Shown here piece after piece: positions 8,027 through 16,967 of a stretch of 64,000 nt of DNA. Position 1 is the stretch's first letter; each line of letters begins with the position of its first letter. The position numbers and the translations under genes were made by a program. The notes under the pieces are model-generated. The model ran no database searches. It had not been told where the DNA came from and saw only the letters and a list, made by a program, of their open reading frames with translations. Origin of the DNA: Flavobacterium salmonis (GTDB taxonomy: Bacteria > Bacteroidota > Bacteroidia > Flavobacteriales > Flavobacteriaceae); assembly GCF_903819435.1 (NCBI RefSeq), contig NZ_CAIJDP010000046.1:43781-107780 (forward strand). The letters run 5' to 3'.

Positions 8027-10498
8027 ATGAAGTTTAAAAATAAAATAATTGCTTTTCTAGGACTTTCGCTATTTGTTTTACAAAACACAACAGCGCAAAC
8101 GAAAAACGAACTAAAACTGTGGTACGATAAACCCGCAACCATCTGGAACGAAGCTTTGCCTTTAGGGAACGGCCGTTTGGGTGCGATGGTTTTTGGAGAT
8201 CCCGCAGTGGAGCGTTTGCAATTGAACGAAGAAACTATTTGGGCAGGTTCGCCAAACAGCAATGCACATACCAAATCAATTGAAGCTTTGCCAAAAGTGC
8301 GACAGCTGATTTTCGAAGGAAAATTTGATGAAGCACAGGCTTTGGCAACGCAGGATATTATGTCGCAAACCAATGACGGAATGCCCTACCAAACTTTTGG
8401 GAGTGCGTATATTTCGTTTCCGGGACATCAAAAATATACCAATTATTACCGTGACTTGGATATCGAAAACGCTACAGCAAAAGTAAAATACACGGTAAAC
8501 GGAGTTGAATTTACCAGAGAAATATTGACTTCGTTCTCGGATCAGGTGATTGTCGTAAAATTATCGGCAAGTCAGCCGGGACAGATTACGGCGAATGTTT
8601 TTATGAACAGCCCGATTGACAAAACCGTTCCTTCGACAGAAGGAAACCAAATTATCCTTTCGGGAGTTGGGACTAATTTCGAGAACGTAAAAGGAAAAGT
8701 GAAATTTCAGGGACGAATCGAAGCCAAAAATAAAGGCGGAGAAATTTCGGCAAGCAATGGAATCCTAATCATCAACAAAGCCGATGAGGTGACGTTGTAT
8801 ATTTCGATAGCGACCAATTTCAAAAATTATCAGGACATTACGGAAGACGAAGTAGCGAAAAGCAAATCATTTTTGGAAAAAGCTATTTCGAAAGATTTCG
8901 AAACCATAAAAAAAGCACACGTAGCTTATTACCAAAAATTCTTCAACAGAGTTTCATTGGATTTAGGTTCAAACGATGCCATCAAAAAACCAACAAACGA
9001 AAGAATCCGTGATTTCAAAAAGGAATTCGATCCACAATTGGCAAGTTTGTATTTTCAATTTGGACGTTATTTATTAATTTCAAGTTCACAGCCGGGAGGT
9101 CAGCCTGCCAATTTGCAAGGAATCTGGAACGATATGGTAACTCCGCCCTGGGATTCTAAATACACTACAAACATCAACGCCGAGATGAATTATTGGCCGG
9201 CAGAAGTAACCAATCTTACCGAAATGCACGAGCCTTTTATCCAAATGGCAAAAGAATTAAGTGTTACGGGAGCAGTAACAGCCAAGACAATGTACAATGC
9301 GAACGGCTGGGTTTTGCATCACAACACCGATATTTGGCGCGTAACCGCTCCGGTAGATTCGGCCGCGTCTGGAATGTGGATGACAGGCGGTGCTTGGGTT
9401 TCGCAGGATTTGTGGGAACGTTATTTGTACACAGGGGACATCAATTATTTAAAGGAAATTTATCCGATAATTAAAGGTTCTGCAGATTTCTTTTTGGACT
9501 TTATGATTTTGGATCCAAATACAGGCTATTTGGTGGTGGTGCCGTCAAGCTCTCCTGAAAATACACACGCTGGCGGAACCGGAAAATCGACTATTGCTTC
9601 GGGAACTACGATGGACAATCAGTTGGTTTTTGATTTGTTTTCGAATGTGATTAAAGCTTCGAAACTGGTTGCACCGGATGCAAATTATACGAAAAAATTA
9701 AGCGACGCTTTGGCAAAAATGCCTCCGATGAAAATCGGAAAACACAGTCAGTTGCAGGAATGGCAGGACGATTGGGACAACCCGAAAGACAACCACCGAC
9801 ACGTTTCGCATTTGTACGGTTTGTTTCCGAGCAATCAGATTTCACCAATCAAAACGCCGGAATTATTCGAAGGAGCCAAACAATCCCTGATTTACAGAAC
9901 GGACGAATCAACAGGCTGGTCAATGGGCTGGAAAGTGAATTTATGGGCAAGATTATTAGACGGAAATCACGCCTACAAATTAATTCAGGATCAATTACAC
10001 TTGGTAACCGCTGACCAAAGAAAAGGTGGTGGAACCTACCCCAATATGCTCGATGCACACCAGCCGTTTCAGATTGACGGTAACTTTGGTTGCACCGCAG
10101 GAATTGCCGAAATGCTGATGCAGAGTCAGGAAGATGCGATTCATTTATTGCCTGCTTTGCCAACGGTCTGGAAAGACGGAAGTATCAAAGGTCTGGTAAC
10201 CCGAGGTGGTTTTGTAATTGATATGACCTGGAAAAACAATAAGGTTTCAACTTTGAAAGTGTATTCAAAAATTGGAGGAAACTGTCGATTGAAATTGGAA
10301 AATACGTTAAAAGCAGATAAAGGAGTTGTGCTTAAAAAAGCAAAATGTAAAAACCCGAATCCGTTGTTTTATGATGTTGAGGTGAAAAAGCCAATCATTT
10401 CTAAAGAAGCAAAATTGCCTAAAGTGCAATTGCCGAAGTACAATGAATATGATGTGGAAATGAAAGCGGGGCAGACTTATAGTTTTTCTGCGAATTAA
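8027..10498 (+). CDS. GH95 alpha-L-fucosidase or alpha-L-galactosidase
   Basis: Inverting exo-glycosidase of family GH95, 823 residues from the ATG at 8027; the upstream in-frame non-ATG start at 7982 would precede the signal peptide (FVLQNTTAQ, ending near residue 24). The family hallmark LPLGNGRLGAMVFGD opens the N-terminal beta-domain. In the alpha/alpha barrel, the two Asn that activate water read N382 and N384 in NINAEMNYW, and the paired acidic residue is Asp684 in DGNFG. GH95 members cleave alpha-1,2-L-fucose or alpha-L-galactose; which one cannot be decided by eye. Alpha-L-galactose would fit a side chain of rhamnogalacturonan II. It stands 200 bp after the esterase, behind repeat C1. 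Confidence 0.93.
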   Translation: MKFKNKIIAFLGLSLFVLQNTTAQTKNELKLWYDKPATIWNEALPLGNGRLGAMVFGDPAVERLQLNEETIWAGSPNSNAHTKSIEALPKVRQLIFEGKFDEAQALATQDIMSQTNDGMPYQTFGSAYISFPGHQKYTNYYRDLDIENATAKVKYTVNGVEFTREILTSFSDQVIVVKLSASQPGQITANVFMNSPIDKTVPSTEGNQIILSGVGTNFENVKGKVKFQGRIEAKNKGGEISASNGILIINKADEVTLYISIATNFKNYQDITEDEVAKSKSFLEKAISKDFETIKKAHVAYYQKFFNRVSLDLGSNDAIKKPTNERIRDFKKEFDPQLASLYFQFGRYLLISSSQPGGQPANLQGIWNDMVTPPWDSKYTTNINAEMNYWPAEVTNLTEMHEPFIQMAKELSVTGAVTAKTMYNANGWVLHHNTDIWRVTAPVDSAASGMWMTGGAWVSQDLWERYLYTGDINYLKEIYPIIKGSADFFLDFMILDPNTGYLVVVPSSSPENTHAGGTGKSTIASGTTMDNQLVFDLFSNVIKASKLVAPDANYTKKLSDALAKMPPMKIGKHSQLQEWQDDWDNPKDNHRHVSHLYGLFPSNQISPIKTPELFEGAKQSLIYRTDESTGWSMGWKVNLWARLLDGNHAYKLIQDQLHLVTADQRKGGGTYPNMLDAHQPFQIDGNFGCTAGIAEMLMQSQEDAIHLLPALPTVWKDGSIKGLVTRGGFVIDMTWKNNKVSTLKVYSKIGGNCRLKLENTLKADKGVVLKKAKCKNPNPLFYDVEVKKPIISKEAKLPKVQLPKYNEYDVEMKAGQTYSFSAN

Positions 10499-10521
10499 GT
10501 TATTAGACATATCCCATCTTG

Positions 10522-10629
10522 TTTGTCATTCCGAGGAACGAGGAATCTCCGTTGCAGGATCGACAAAGATTGGCGATTTTGATTGTAGAGTTACTTGCGG
10601 AGATTCCTCGTTCCTCGGAATGACAAAAC
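10522..10629. repeat. Large palindromic element, family B copy 1
   Basis: About 108 bp. Outer arms are long near-perfect inverted repeats (TTTGTCATTCCGAGGAACGA at the left, its complement ending in GGAATGACAAAAC at the right), joined by a shared centre that reads TCGACAAAGATTGGCGA. Copies at 22137 and 25856. No coding capacity. The 340-bp gap from 10499 to 10838 is filled by this element, a family A hairpin and family C copy 2. Confidence 0.8.
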
Positions 10630-10653
10630 TGTTAGAAAAAAAATAGAAGGAAA

Positions 10654-10679
10654 TCTACAAGTTTTGAAAACCTGTAAGA
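10654..10679. repeat. Short hairpin, family A copy 3 (imperfect)
   Basis: CTACAAGTTTTGAAAACCTGTAAG forms an imperfect stem with the same core as the other family A hairpins and sits between the B and C elements. Confidence 0.5.
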
Positions 10680-10707
10680 AGTAGAAATAAAATAAACGTG
10701 ATTGTTA

Positions 10708-10816
10708 TCCGCGTGAGTGATGGCAGTGGAGCTCTTTTTTTGAGAGGCTTTTTTGCCTATCAAAAAAAAGCGGGAACGTACAGCACGACCCGAAGTTTTT
10801 ACGGAGGGTCACGCCC
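10708..10816 (-). repeat. Extragenic palindromic element, family C copy 2 (inverted)
   Basis: Read on the minus strand it starts GGGCGTGACCCTCCG, carries GGGTCGTGCTGT and ends CCATCACTCACGCGG. The inner hairpin is TTTTTTTGATAGGC with a near-complete complement (one mismatch). It is almost identical at the ends to copy 3 at 21951, which is in the opposite orientation. Confidence 0.78.
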
Positions 10817-10838
10817 AAAAAATTAAAATAATTTGAAT

Positions 10839-12407
10839 ATGTTACATCAATTAAAATACAAAATAATTGCTTTTGCGATTCTGATTTCGGCTTTGAACAG
10901 CGGTTGTAAATCGGGTGCGGGGCATTCTAAAAAAGGAACTTCTGTTGTTTTGAAAGCGGATAATTTTAAGCATTATGTGGATTATTTCAACACGATGGAG
11001 GATGAGAATCTGAAATTTGCGATTCCGAATGACAGTGCTTGGACTTGGATGGAAAAGAATGTTCCGTTGTTTGAATGTCCACAGCAAAATTTTGAGGAGA
11101 TTTATTATTATCGTTGGTGGACGGCTCGAAAACACATCAAGAAAACGCCACTTGGTTTCGGAATTACTGAGTTTTTAGTAGATCGTTCGTATGCCGATAA
11201 ATACAATTTGATTGCTTGTGCAGTGGGGCATCATATTAATGAATTCCGTTGGGTGCACGATCCGCAGTACATTGAGCAGGATGTCAAAATTTGGTACCGT
11301 GGCAATGAAGGAAAACCGATGAACAAATTGTATAAATTCAGCAGTTGGACGGCTGATGCGCTGTACAATCGGTATTTGGTGAATAAAGATGAAAAATTCT
11401 TATTGGATATGTACCCGGATATGGTTGCGGATTATGCGGTTTGGGAAAAAGACCGTCAGCGCAAAGATGGTTTGTTTTGGCAACACGATGTAAAAGACGG
11501 AATGGAAGAATCGTTGAGTGGTGGGCGAAAAGTACAAAATGCAAGACCGACGATTAACAGTTATATGTTTGGAAATGCCGTGGCGATTTCGAAAATGGCA
11601 TCGATGAAAGGTGACAAAGAAGTGGAGGCTAAATTTAAAGCCAAAGCTGATGTTTTGCAACAATTGGTAGAAACCAAATTATGGAATGCGAAAAGTGAAT
11701 TCTTTGAAACGTTTACCGAGAAAGATACTTTGGCGCAGGTTCGGGAAGCGATTGGATTTATTCCGTGGTATTTTAATCTGCCACAAAAAGACAAAGGTTT
11801 TGAAAAAGCCTGGGAACAGATTAAGGATGAAAAAGGGTTTTCGGCACCTTTTGGTTTAACAACGGCGGAGCGCAGAAGTCCGCGTTTTAGAACTCACGGA
11901 ACCGGAACCTGCGAATGGGATGGTGCGATTTGGCCTTTTGCGAGTTCACAGACTTTGACAGCTTTGGCAAATGTTCTGAATAATTACAATCAGACTTTCG
12001 TTGCTAAAACCGATTATTTCAAGCAAATGGATTTGTATGTGCAGTCGCAATATTATCGTGGTAAGCCATACATTGGGGAATATCTGGATGAAACGACAGG
12101 TTATTGGTTGATGGGTGACAAGGAGAGAAGCCGTTATTACAATCATTCGACTTTTAACGATTTGATGATTACGGGACTGGTGGGTTTACGTCCGAGAGCA
12201 GACGAAAAAATTGAAGTAAATCCGTTGATTCCACAGGAAAAATGGGATTGGTTTTGTCTGGATAATGTGTTGTATCACGGGAATATCATTACGATTCTTT
12301 GGGATAAAACTGGAGAGAAATACGGTAAAGGAAAAGGATTTCGAATTTTTAAAAACGGAAAAGAGATTGGGGTTTCGGAAAAATTGGAGAAATTAGTTGC
12401 TAATTAA
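10839..12407 (+). CDS. MGH1-like alpha/alpha-barrel glycoside hydrolase, lipoprotein
   Basis: Predicted lipoprotein glycosidase of 522 residues. The ATG at 10839 is preferred to a TTG six bases upstream. The N-terminus is a short hydrophobic stretch followed by a lipobox (LNSGC). The body resembles the (alpha/alpha)6 barrels of GH63/GH37-type enzymes grouped as MGH1-like: WTADALYNRY early, and GTGTCEWDGAIWPFASSQT late, where the acidic pair in EWDG is the likely catalytic or sugar-binding site. I cannot assign a substrate; trehalase and mannosylglycerate hydrolase are only distant relatives. Placed between GH95 and the second GH78 gene, it is probably another exo-acting enzyme of the cluster. 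Confidence 0.7.
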   Translation: MLHQLKYKIIAFAILISALNSGCKSGAGHSKKGTSVVLKADNFKHYVDYFNTMEDENLKFAIPNDSAWTWMEKNVPLFECPQQNFEEIYYYRWWTARKHIKKTPLGFGITEFLVDRSYADKYNLIACAVGHHINEFRWVHDPQYIEQDVKIWYRGNEGKPMNKLYKFSSWTADALYNRYLVNKDEKFLLDMYPDMVADYAVWEKDRQRKDGLFWQHDVKDGMEESLSGGRKVQNARPTINSYMFGNAVAISKMASMKGDKEVEAKFKAKADVLQQLVETKLWNAKSEFFETFTEKDTLAQVREAIGFIPWYFNLPQKDKGFEKAWEQIKDEKGFSAPFGLTTAERRSPRFRTHGTGTCEWDGAIWPFASSQTLTALANVLNNYNQTFVAKTDYFKQMDLYVQSQYYRGKPYIGEYLDETTGYWLMGDKERSRYYNHSTFNDLMITGLVGLRPRADEKIEVNPLIPQEKWDWFCLDNVLYHGNIITILWDKTGEKYGKGKGFRIFKNGKEIGVSEKLEKLVAN

Positions 12408-12446
12408 TGTAACTTAAAAAAAATCCAAATAATTAAAACATTTAAA

Positions 12447-13049
12447 ATGGTATTAGACAGTATAATGGGCTACGAAGAATATTCTAATCTTGACTTTGAA
12501 GCATCAGAAAAAATAGAAGTAGAGACGGAAAAATTATGCAGGGATAATATTGAGGAATTGAAACGCTATTGTGTGGATAAACTGTTTTCTGAAACCGATA
12601 AGATTAATCTTATTTATTATTCTTTGTCTGAATGTGAAAACTATAGTTTTTGGACTGATTTCTTAACCAAAGAATTTGCAAGGGTTTTTGAAATTGCGAT
12701 CACTCACGATAAAATGAACCAGCTTTATCCGCTTTTGGAGAATATTACAGTTGATGAAACTGATTCGTTAGACGCAGAGAAAGTCAGAGAAATGCTGGTT
12801 AAAGAATTAGATAATCAAAAACTGGAAATTCGCTTTAATTCTTTAGCATTATTAGATTATTGGTTGGATTTTAATGGAGTAGGCATTCAACAGTCTGTTA
12901 TTTCAAAATTAAGAGAAAAGACAAAAGATACCAATTGGAAAATTCGCTGGAACGCACATAAAATATTAACTGACAGGAAGATTCAAGTTAAAGATTTAAG
13001 CTTAATGGATAAAATCAGAGGAAGGTATGGTAGTACTTACTCTCTGTAA
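12447..13049 (+). CDS. Hypothetical protein, helical, HEAT-like C-terminus
   Basis: Not recognised. A 200-residue acidic, probably cytoplasmic protein with no signal peptide, unlike all its neighbours. It is predicted mostly helical; residues from about 125 to 190 (LEIRFNSLALLDYWLDF ... NWKIRWNAHKIL) look like two HEAT-type repeats. Immunity-like and scaffold proteins share this look, but there is no specific motif. It begins 39 bp after the MGH1-like gene and precedes a GH78 gene by 62 bp. Its role in glycan use is doubtful; it may have been inserted with the BRO-N gene further down. Confidence 0.65.
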   Translation: MVLDSIMGYEEYSNLDFEASEKIEVETEKLCRDNIEELKRYCVDKLFSETDKINLIYYSLSECENYSFWTDFLTKEFARVFEIAITHDKMNQLYPLLENITVDETDSLDAEKVREMLVKELDNQKLEIRFNSLALLDYWLDFNGVGIQQSVISKLREKTKDTNWKIRWNAHKILTDRKIQVKDLSLMDKIRGRYGSTYSL

Positions 13050-13111
13050 AAAATAATAGTTTTAATTAGATTGATTTCTAAATCAATTCTAAAACACATA
13101 AAAACAAAACA

Positions 13112-15865
13112 ATGAAAAAGTTTTTTTTACATCTTACATTCATCATTATAACGTTGATTTCACTTTCGGCGAAAGCCCAAAACAAAATCAGCGTAACCAA
13201 TCTGCAATGCGAAATGCTGAACAATCCGGAAGGAATCGATGTCGTTCAGCCCCGTTTGAGCTGGCAGATAAAGTCGGAGGTGAATGATGTGAAACAAACG
13301 GCGTATCAAATTATGGTCGCTTCAACTTTAGAAAATCTGAACTCGAACAAAGCCGATTTGTGGGATAGCGGAAAAGTAACAAGCAACGAATCGGTTAATA
13401 TTATCTACAACGGAAAAAAGTTGGGAGACCGACAAAATGCATTTTGGAAAGTAACTGTTTTTACGAATAAAGGCGAAATCAAATCGGCTGTAACTGCCCA
13501 TTTCAGCATCGGGATTTTAACGTATGCGGATTGGAAATCTACACGCTGGATTGGCTATGAAAAATTATCGAAAGATGATAGCGTTTCCCAATATTCGAGA
13601 TTGTCTGCTCGTTATTTGCGAAAAGAAATCAACTTGAAAAAACAAGTCAAAAGCGCCAAGGTTTATATTATGGGGATGGGATTGTATGAGTTGTACATCA
13701 ATGGAAATAAAATTGGCGATCAGGTTTTGGCTCCCGTTCCGACGGATTACACCAAAAACGTAAAATACAATGTTTTTGATGTGACTTCGCAATTGAAAGA
13801 AGGCAAAAATATGCTCGGAACGATTTTAGGAAACGGACGTTTTTTTGCGATGCGTCAGGATTACAAACCGTATAAAATCAAGTCATTTGGTTTTCCGAAA
13901 ATGGCTTTGCAGTTGTTTGTCGAATATACCGATGGAACCAAAGACATCATCCGGACAGACGATACCTGGAAATTAACGACCGACGGACCAATTTTGTCCA
14001 ACAACGAATACGACGGTGAAGAATATGATGCCCGCAAGGAAATGAAAGGCTGGGCTACCACCAATTTTGATGATGCAACCTGGGTAAATGCCAGATATGT
14101 TCAGGAACCGGGTGGTTTTTACGAAGCACAGATGACGCCGGGTATGAAAATAATGGGCGAGGTAAAACCAATTTCGATCAAAGCGACTGCCAAAGGAACT
14201 TATATTTTGGATATGGGTCAGAATATGGTGGGCTGGTTGCAACTGAAAGTAAAAGGAAAAAGCGGTGACCAAATCACAATGAAATTTGCCGAATCTTTGC
14301 AGGCTGATGGATTGCTATACATTGCCAATTTGCGTGATGCCAAAACTACTGATGTTTATACGTTGAAAGGCGAAGGAGAAGAAACTTGGGAACCCCGTTT
14401 TATATTTCACGGATTTAGATTTGTGGAAATTTCAGGTTTTCCAACCAAACCAACTTTGGATAATTTCATCGGAAAAGTGGTTTATGATGATATTAAAACG
14501 ACGGGAACTTTTGAATCTTCGGATGCAACGATGAACCAAATTTTCAAAAATGCCTGGTGGGGAATCAGCGGAAATTATAAAGGAATGCCAATCGACTGTC
14601 CACAGCGAAACGAGCGTCAGCCTTGGTTGGGAGACCGCACTACAGGTGCTTATGGCGAAAGTTTTTTATTCGATAACCAAACTTTGTATGCCAAATGGTT
14701 GGACGATATTAAATATTCTCAAACCCAAGATGGAGGATTGCCAGATGTAGCGCCGGCATTTTGGCGTTATTACGGTGATAATGTGACCTGGCCGGGAACG
14801 TATATCACGGTGGGTGATATGCTGTACCAACAATTTGGCGATGCAGAAGTGATTAAAAAACAATATCCGTCTATGAAAAAATGGATGGTGTATATGGAAG
14901 AAAATTATCTTCAAAATGATTTAATGGACAAGGACAAATATGGTGATTGGTGTGTTCCACCGGAATCATTAGAGTTGATTCGTTCCAAAGATCCTGCCCG
15001 TTTGACAGATGGACAATTGCTGTCGAGTGCGTTTTATTATCAGCTTTTGGGCATAATGAAAAAGTTTGCCAAAATCGCCAATGCCGATGCCGATATTGCT
15101 CATTATGATGATTTGACAACAAGAATCAAAAAAGCATTCAATGCCAAATTTTTGAATACCGAAAAAAACTATTATGCCAATAATACGGTAACGGCAAATG
15201 TATTGCCTTTGGCTTTCGGGATGGTTCCTGAAAATCTAATAGACAAAGTTTTTCAGAATATGATTCACGAAGTTGAGGTAACTAAAAATGGTCATATCAG
15301 CACAGGCGTAATCGGAACGCAATTTTTGATGCGAACTTTGACAAATTTTGGAAGAGGAGATTTGGCATATAAACTGGCTTCCAACAAAACCTATCCAAGT
15401 TGGGGATATATGGTCGAAAACGGTGCCACTACCATTTGGGAATTATGGAACGGAAATACTGCAGATCCCACAATGAATTCACAAAATCACGTAATGCTTT
15501 TGGGCGATTTACTGATTTGGTATTACGAAAATATGGCAGGAATCAAGAGCAATCCTGAAACTCCGGGTTTCAAACAAATCATTATGAAACCGGATTTCAA
15601 TGCGGGACTGACTTTTGTAAATGCCTCTTACGAATCCAGTTACGGATTGATTAAAAGCGACTGGAAGAAAACCAAAAATACTTTAGAATGGAAAATTACC
15701 ATTCCCGCCAATTCATCGGCTGTGGTTTATTTGCCAACAGCGAATGCTTCATCGGTAATGGTAAACAGGCAAAAACTGGCTCAATTTTCATCTTCTTATA
15801 AAACAGAAAATAATAACATAGTTCTCACTTTAGAATCGGGGTCTTATGTTTTGAATGTGAAGTAA
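13112..15865 (+). CDS. GH78 alpha-L-rhamnosidase (second copy)
   Basis: Alpha-L-rhamnosidase of 917 residues with signal peptide ending near residue 23 (LSAKAQ). It has the same domain order as the copy at 3641, including RLSWQIKSE, the YQIMVAS segment and the carbohydrate-binding MGLYELYINGNKIG, but its active-site block is of the other GH78 subtype: DCPQRNERQPWLGD from Asp495 to Asp508 with Glu501, and distal Glu777 in TIWELWNGN. The two paralogues are clearly diverged throughout, so different linkages (for example rhamnose on galacturonate versus on glucuronate or galactose) are likely. It is separated by only 56 bp from the following BRO-N gene. Confidence 0.93.
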   Translation: MKKFFLHLTFIIITLISLSAKAQNKISVTNLQCEMLNNPEGIDVVQPRLSWQIKSEVNDVKQTAYQIMVASTLENLNSNKADLWDSGKVTSNESVNIIYNGKKLGDRQNAFWKVTVFTNKGEIKSAVTAHFSIGILTYADWKSTRWIGYEKLSKDDSVSQYSRLSARYLRKEINLKKQVKSAKVYIMGMGLYELYINGNKIGDQVLAPVPTDYTKNVKYNVFDVTSQLKEGKNMLGTILGNGRFFAMRQDYKPYKIKSFGFPKMALQLFVEYTDGTKDIIRTDDTWKLTTDGPILSNNEYDGEEYDARKEMKGWATTNFDDATWVNARYVQEPGGFYEAQMTPGMKIMGEVKPISIKATAKGTYILDMGQNMVGWLQLKVKGKSGDQITMKFAESLQADGLLYIANLRDAKTTDVYTLKGEGEETWEPRFIFHGFRFVEISGFPTKPTLDNFIGKVVYDDIKTTGTFESSDATMNQIFKNAWWGISGNYKGMPIDCPQRNERQPWLGDRTTGAYGESFLFDNQTLYAKWLDDIKYSQTQDGGLPDVAPAFWRYYGDNVTWPGTYITVGDMLYQQFGDAEVIKKQYPSMKKWMVYMEENYLQNDLMDKDKYGDWCVPPESLELIRSKDPARLTDGQLLSSAFYYQLLGIMKKFAKIANADADIAHYDDLTTRIKKAFNAKFLNTEKNYYANNTVTANVLPLAFGMVPENLIDKVFQNMIHEVEVTKNGHISTGVIGTQFLMRTLTNFGRGDLAYKLASNKTYPSWGYMVENGATTIWELWNGNTADPTMNSQNHVMLLGDLLIWYYENMAGIKSNPETPGFKQIIMKPDFNAGLTFVNASYESSYGLIKSDWKKTKNTLEWKITIPANSSAVVYLPTANASSVMVNRQKLAQFSSSYKTENNNIVLTLESGSYVLNVK

Positions 15866-15921
15866 AATAAATTAAGAAGGTTTTTCGTATTATTGCGTGA
15901 ATTAGTTAAAAAAAGTAATTT

Positions 15922-16743
15922 ATGGATGCTGTCAAAATTTTTGAAGATAAAAAAGTACGAAGCCATTATGATGTTGATAATGAAATATGGTATTTTTCAG
16001 TAGTAGATATTGTTGAAGCTTTAACAGATTCTAAAAACCCTACAGACTATTTAAAAAAAATTAGAAAAAGAGATGTTGAACTCGGAAGCTACATAGGGAC
16101 AAATTGTCCCCAGGTAACGATGCTTACTAATGGTAAAAATCGTAAAATATTGGCAGGAAATGTTGAAGATATTTTTAGAATAGTGCAATCTATTCCATCG
16201 CCCAAAGCAGAACCTTTTAAGCAATGGCTGGCAAAAGTAGGGTATGAACGTATTCAGGAAATTCAGGATCCGGCACAAAGTATAGACCGAGCCAGAGAAA
16301 ACTGGAAACAACACGGAAGAAGCGAAAAGTGGATTCAGCAACGTATGATGGGACAGGAAACCCGCAATAAACTTACCGATTATTGGAAAGAAGCAGGTAT
16401 TGAAGAGAAAAAAGAATTTGCTATTCTAACCAATATCATCCATCAGGAATGGACAGGACTTTCAGTTAAGAAACACAAAGAAGCAAAGGGTTTAAAATCA
16501 CAAAACCTGCGTGACCATATGAGCGAAGCTGAATTGATTTTTACAGCATTAGCCGAACTTTCTACCAGACAAATAGCTGAAAACGAAGAAGCAATAGGGT
16601 TACAGGAAAATGCTGAAGCCAGTAAAAAAGGCGGTGCAGTTGCTAAAAATGCAAGAATAGAATTAGAACAAAAGACGGGCAAAAATGTCGTAACCGGTGA
16701 GAATTTTTTACCTCCCAACAAAAAAGATTTACCAAATAAATAA
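15922..16743 (+). CDS. BRO-N / DinD-like DNA-damage or antirepressor-type protein
   Basis: A 273-residue cytoplasmic protein. Residues 1 to about 105 match the BRO-N (antirepressor) fold: the opening DKKVRSHYDVDNEIWYFSV, the YLKKIRKRD strand and the later AEPFKQWLAKVGYERI. The C-terminal part parallels E. coli DinD: a GLKSQNLRDHMSEAELIFTALAE segment (DinD has an equivalent stretch of the form GLKKNQKILDHM) and a closing GENFLPPN. Such proteins are linked to phage regulation or SOS-induced inhibition of RecA. It is foreign to the carbohydrate genes around it and may mark an insertion. Function here is inference from the two domains only. Confidence 0.8.
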   Translation: MDAVKIFEDKKVRSHYDVDNEIWYFSVVDIVEALTDSKNPTDYLKKIRKRDVELGSYIGTNCPQVTMLTNGKNRKILAGNVEDIFRIVQSIPSPKAEPFKQWLAKVGYERIQEIQDPAQSIDRARENWKQHGRSEKWIQQRMMGQETRNKLTDYWKEAGIEEKKEFAILTNIIHQEWTGLSVKKHKEAKGLKSQNLRDHMSEAELIFTALAELSTRQIAENEEAIGLQENAEASKKGGAVAKNARIELEQKTGKNVVTGENFLPPNKKDLPNK

Positions 16744-16967
16744 AATGTTGTTAGCAACAATTATTTTTCTTCTTGTAATTGAAAAAACGCATAGAATTTT
16801 CAATAACAATCTCATGATATTTTTTAAAACACATTCCCATTAATTCGGGATAGTACAGGATGCGTATTTGATTTTTTAGTGTCATTTTTACACTTAATAA
16901 ATTTTCACATTCGGATATTTTCATAATGCATTAAAAATAAAAACTATAAAATTTAAAAATATAAATA

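Noticed and set aside
7930..8373. 147-codon minus-strand frame
   Set aside because: Antisense to the start of the GH95 gene; composition is that of a shadow frame.
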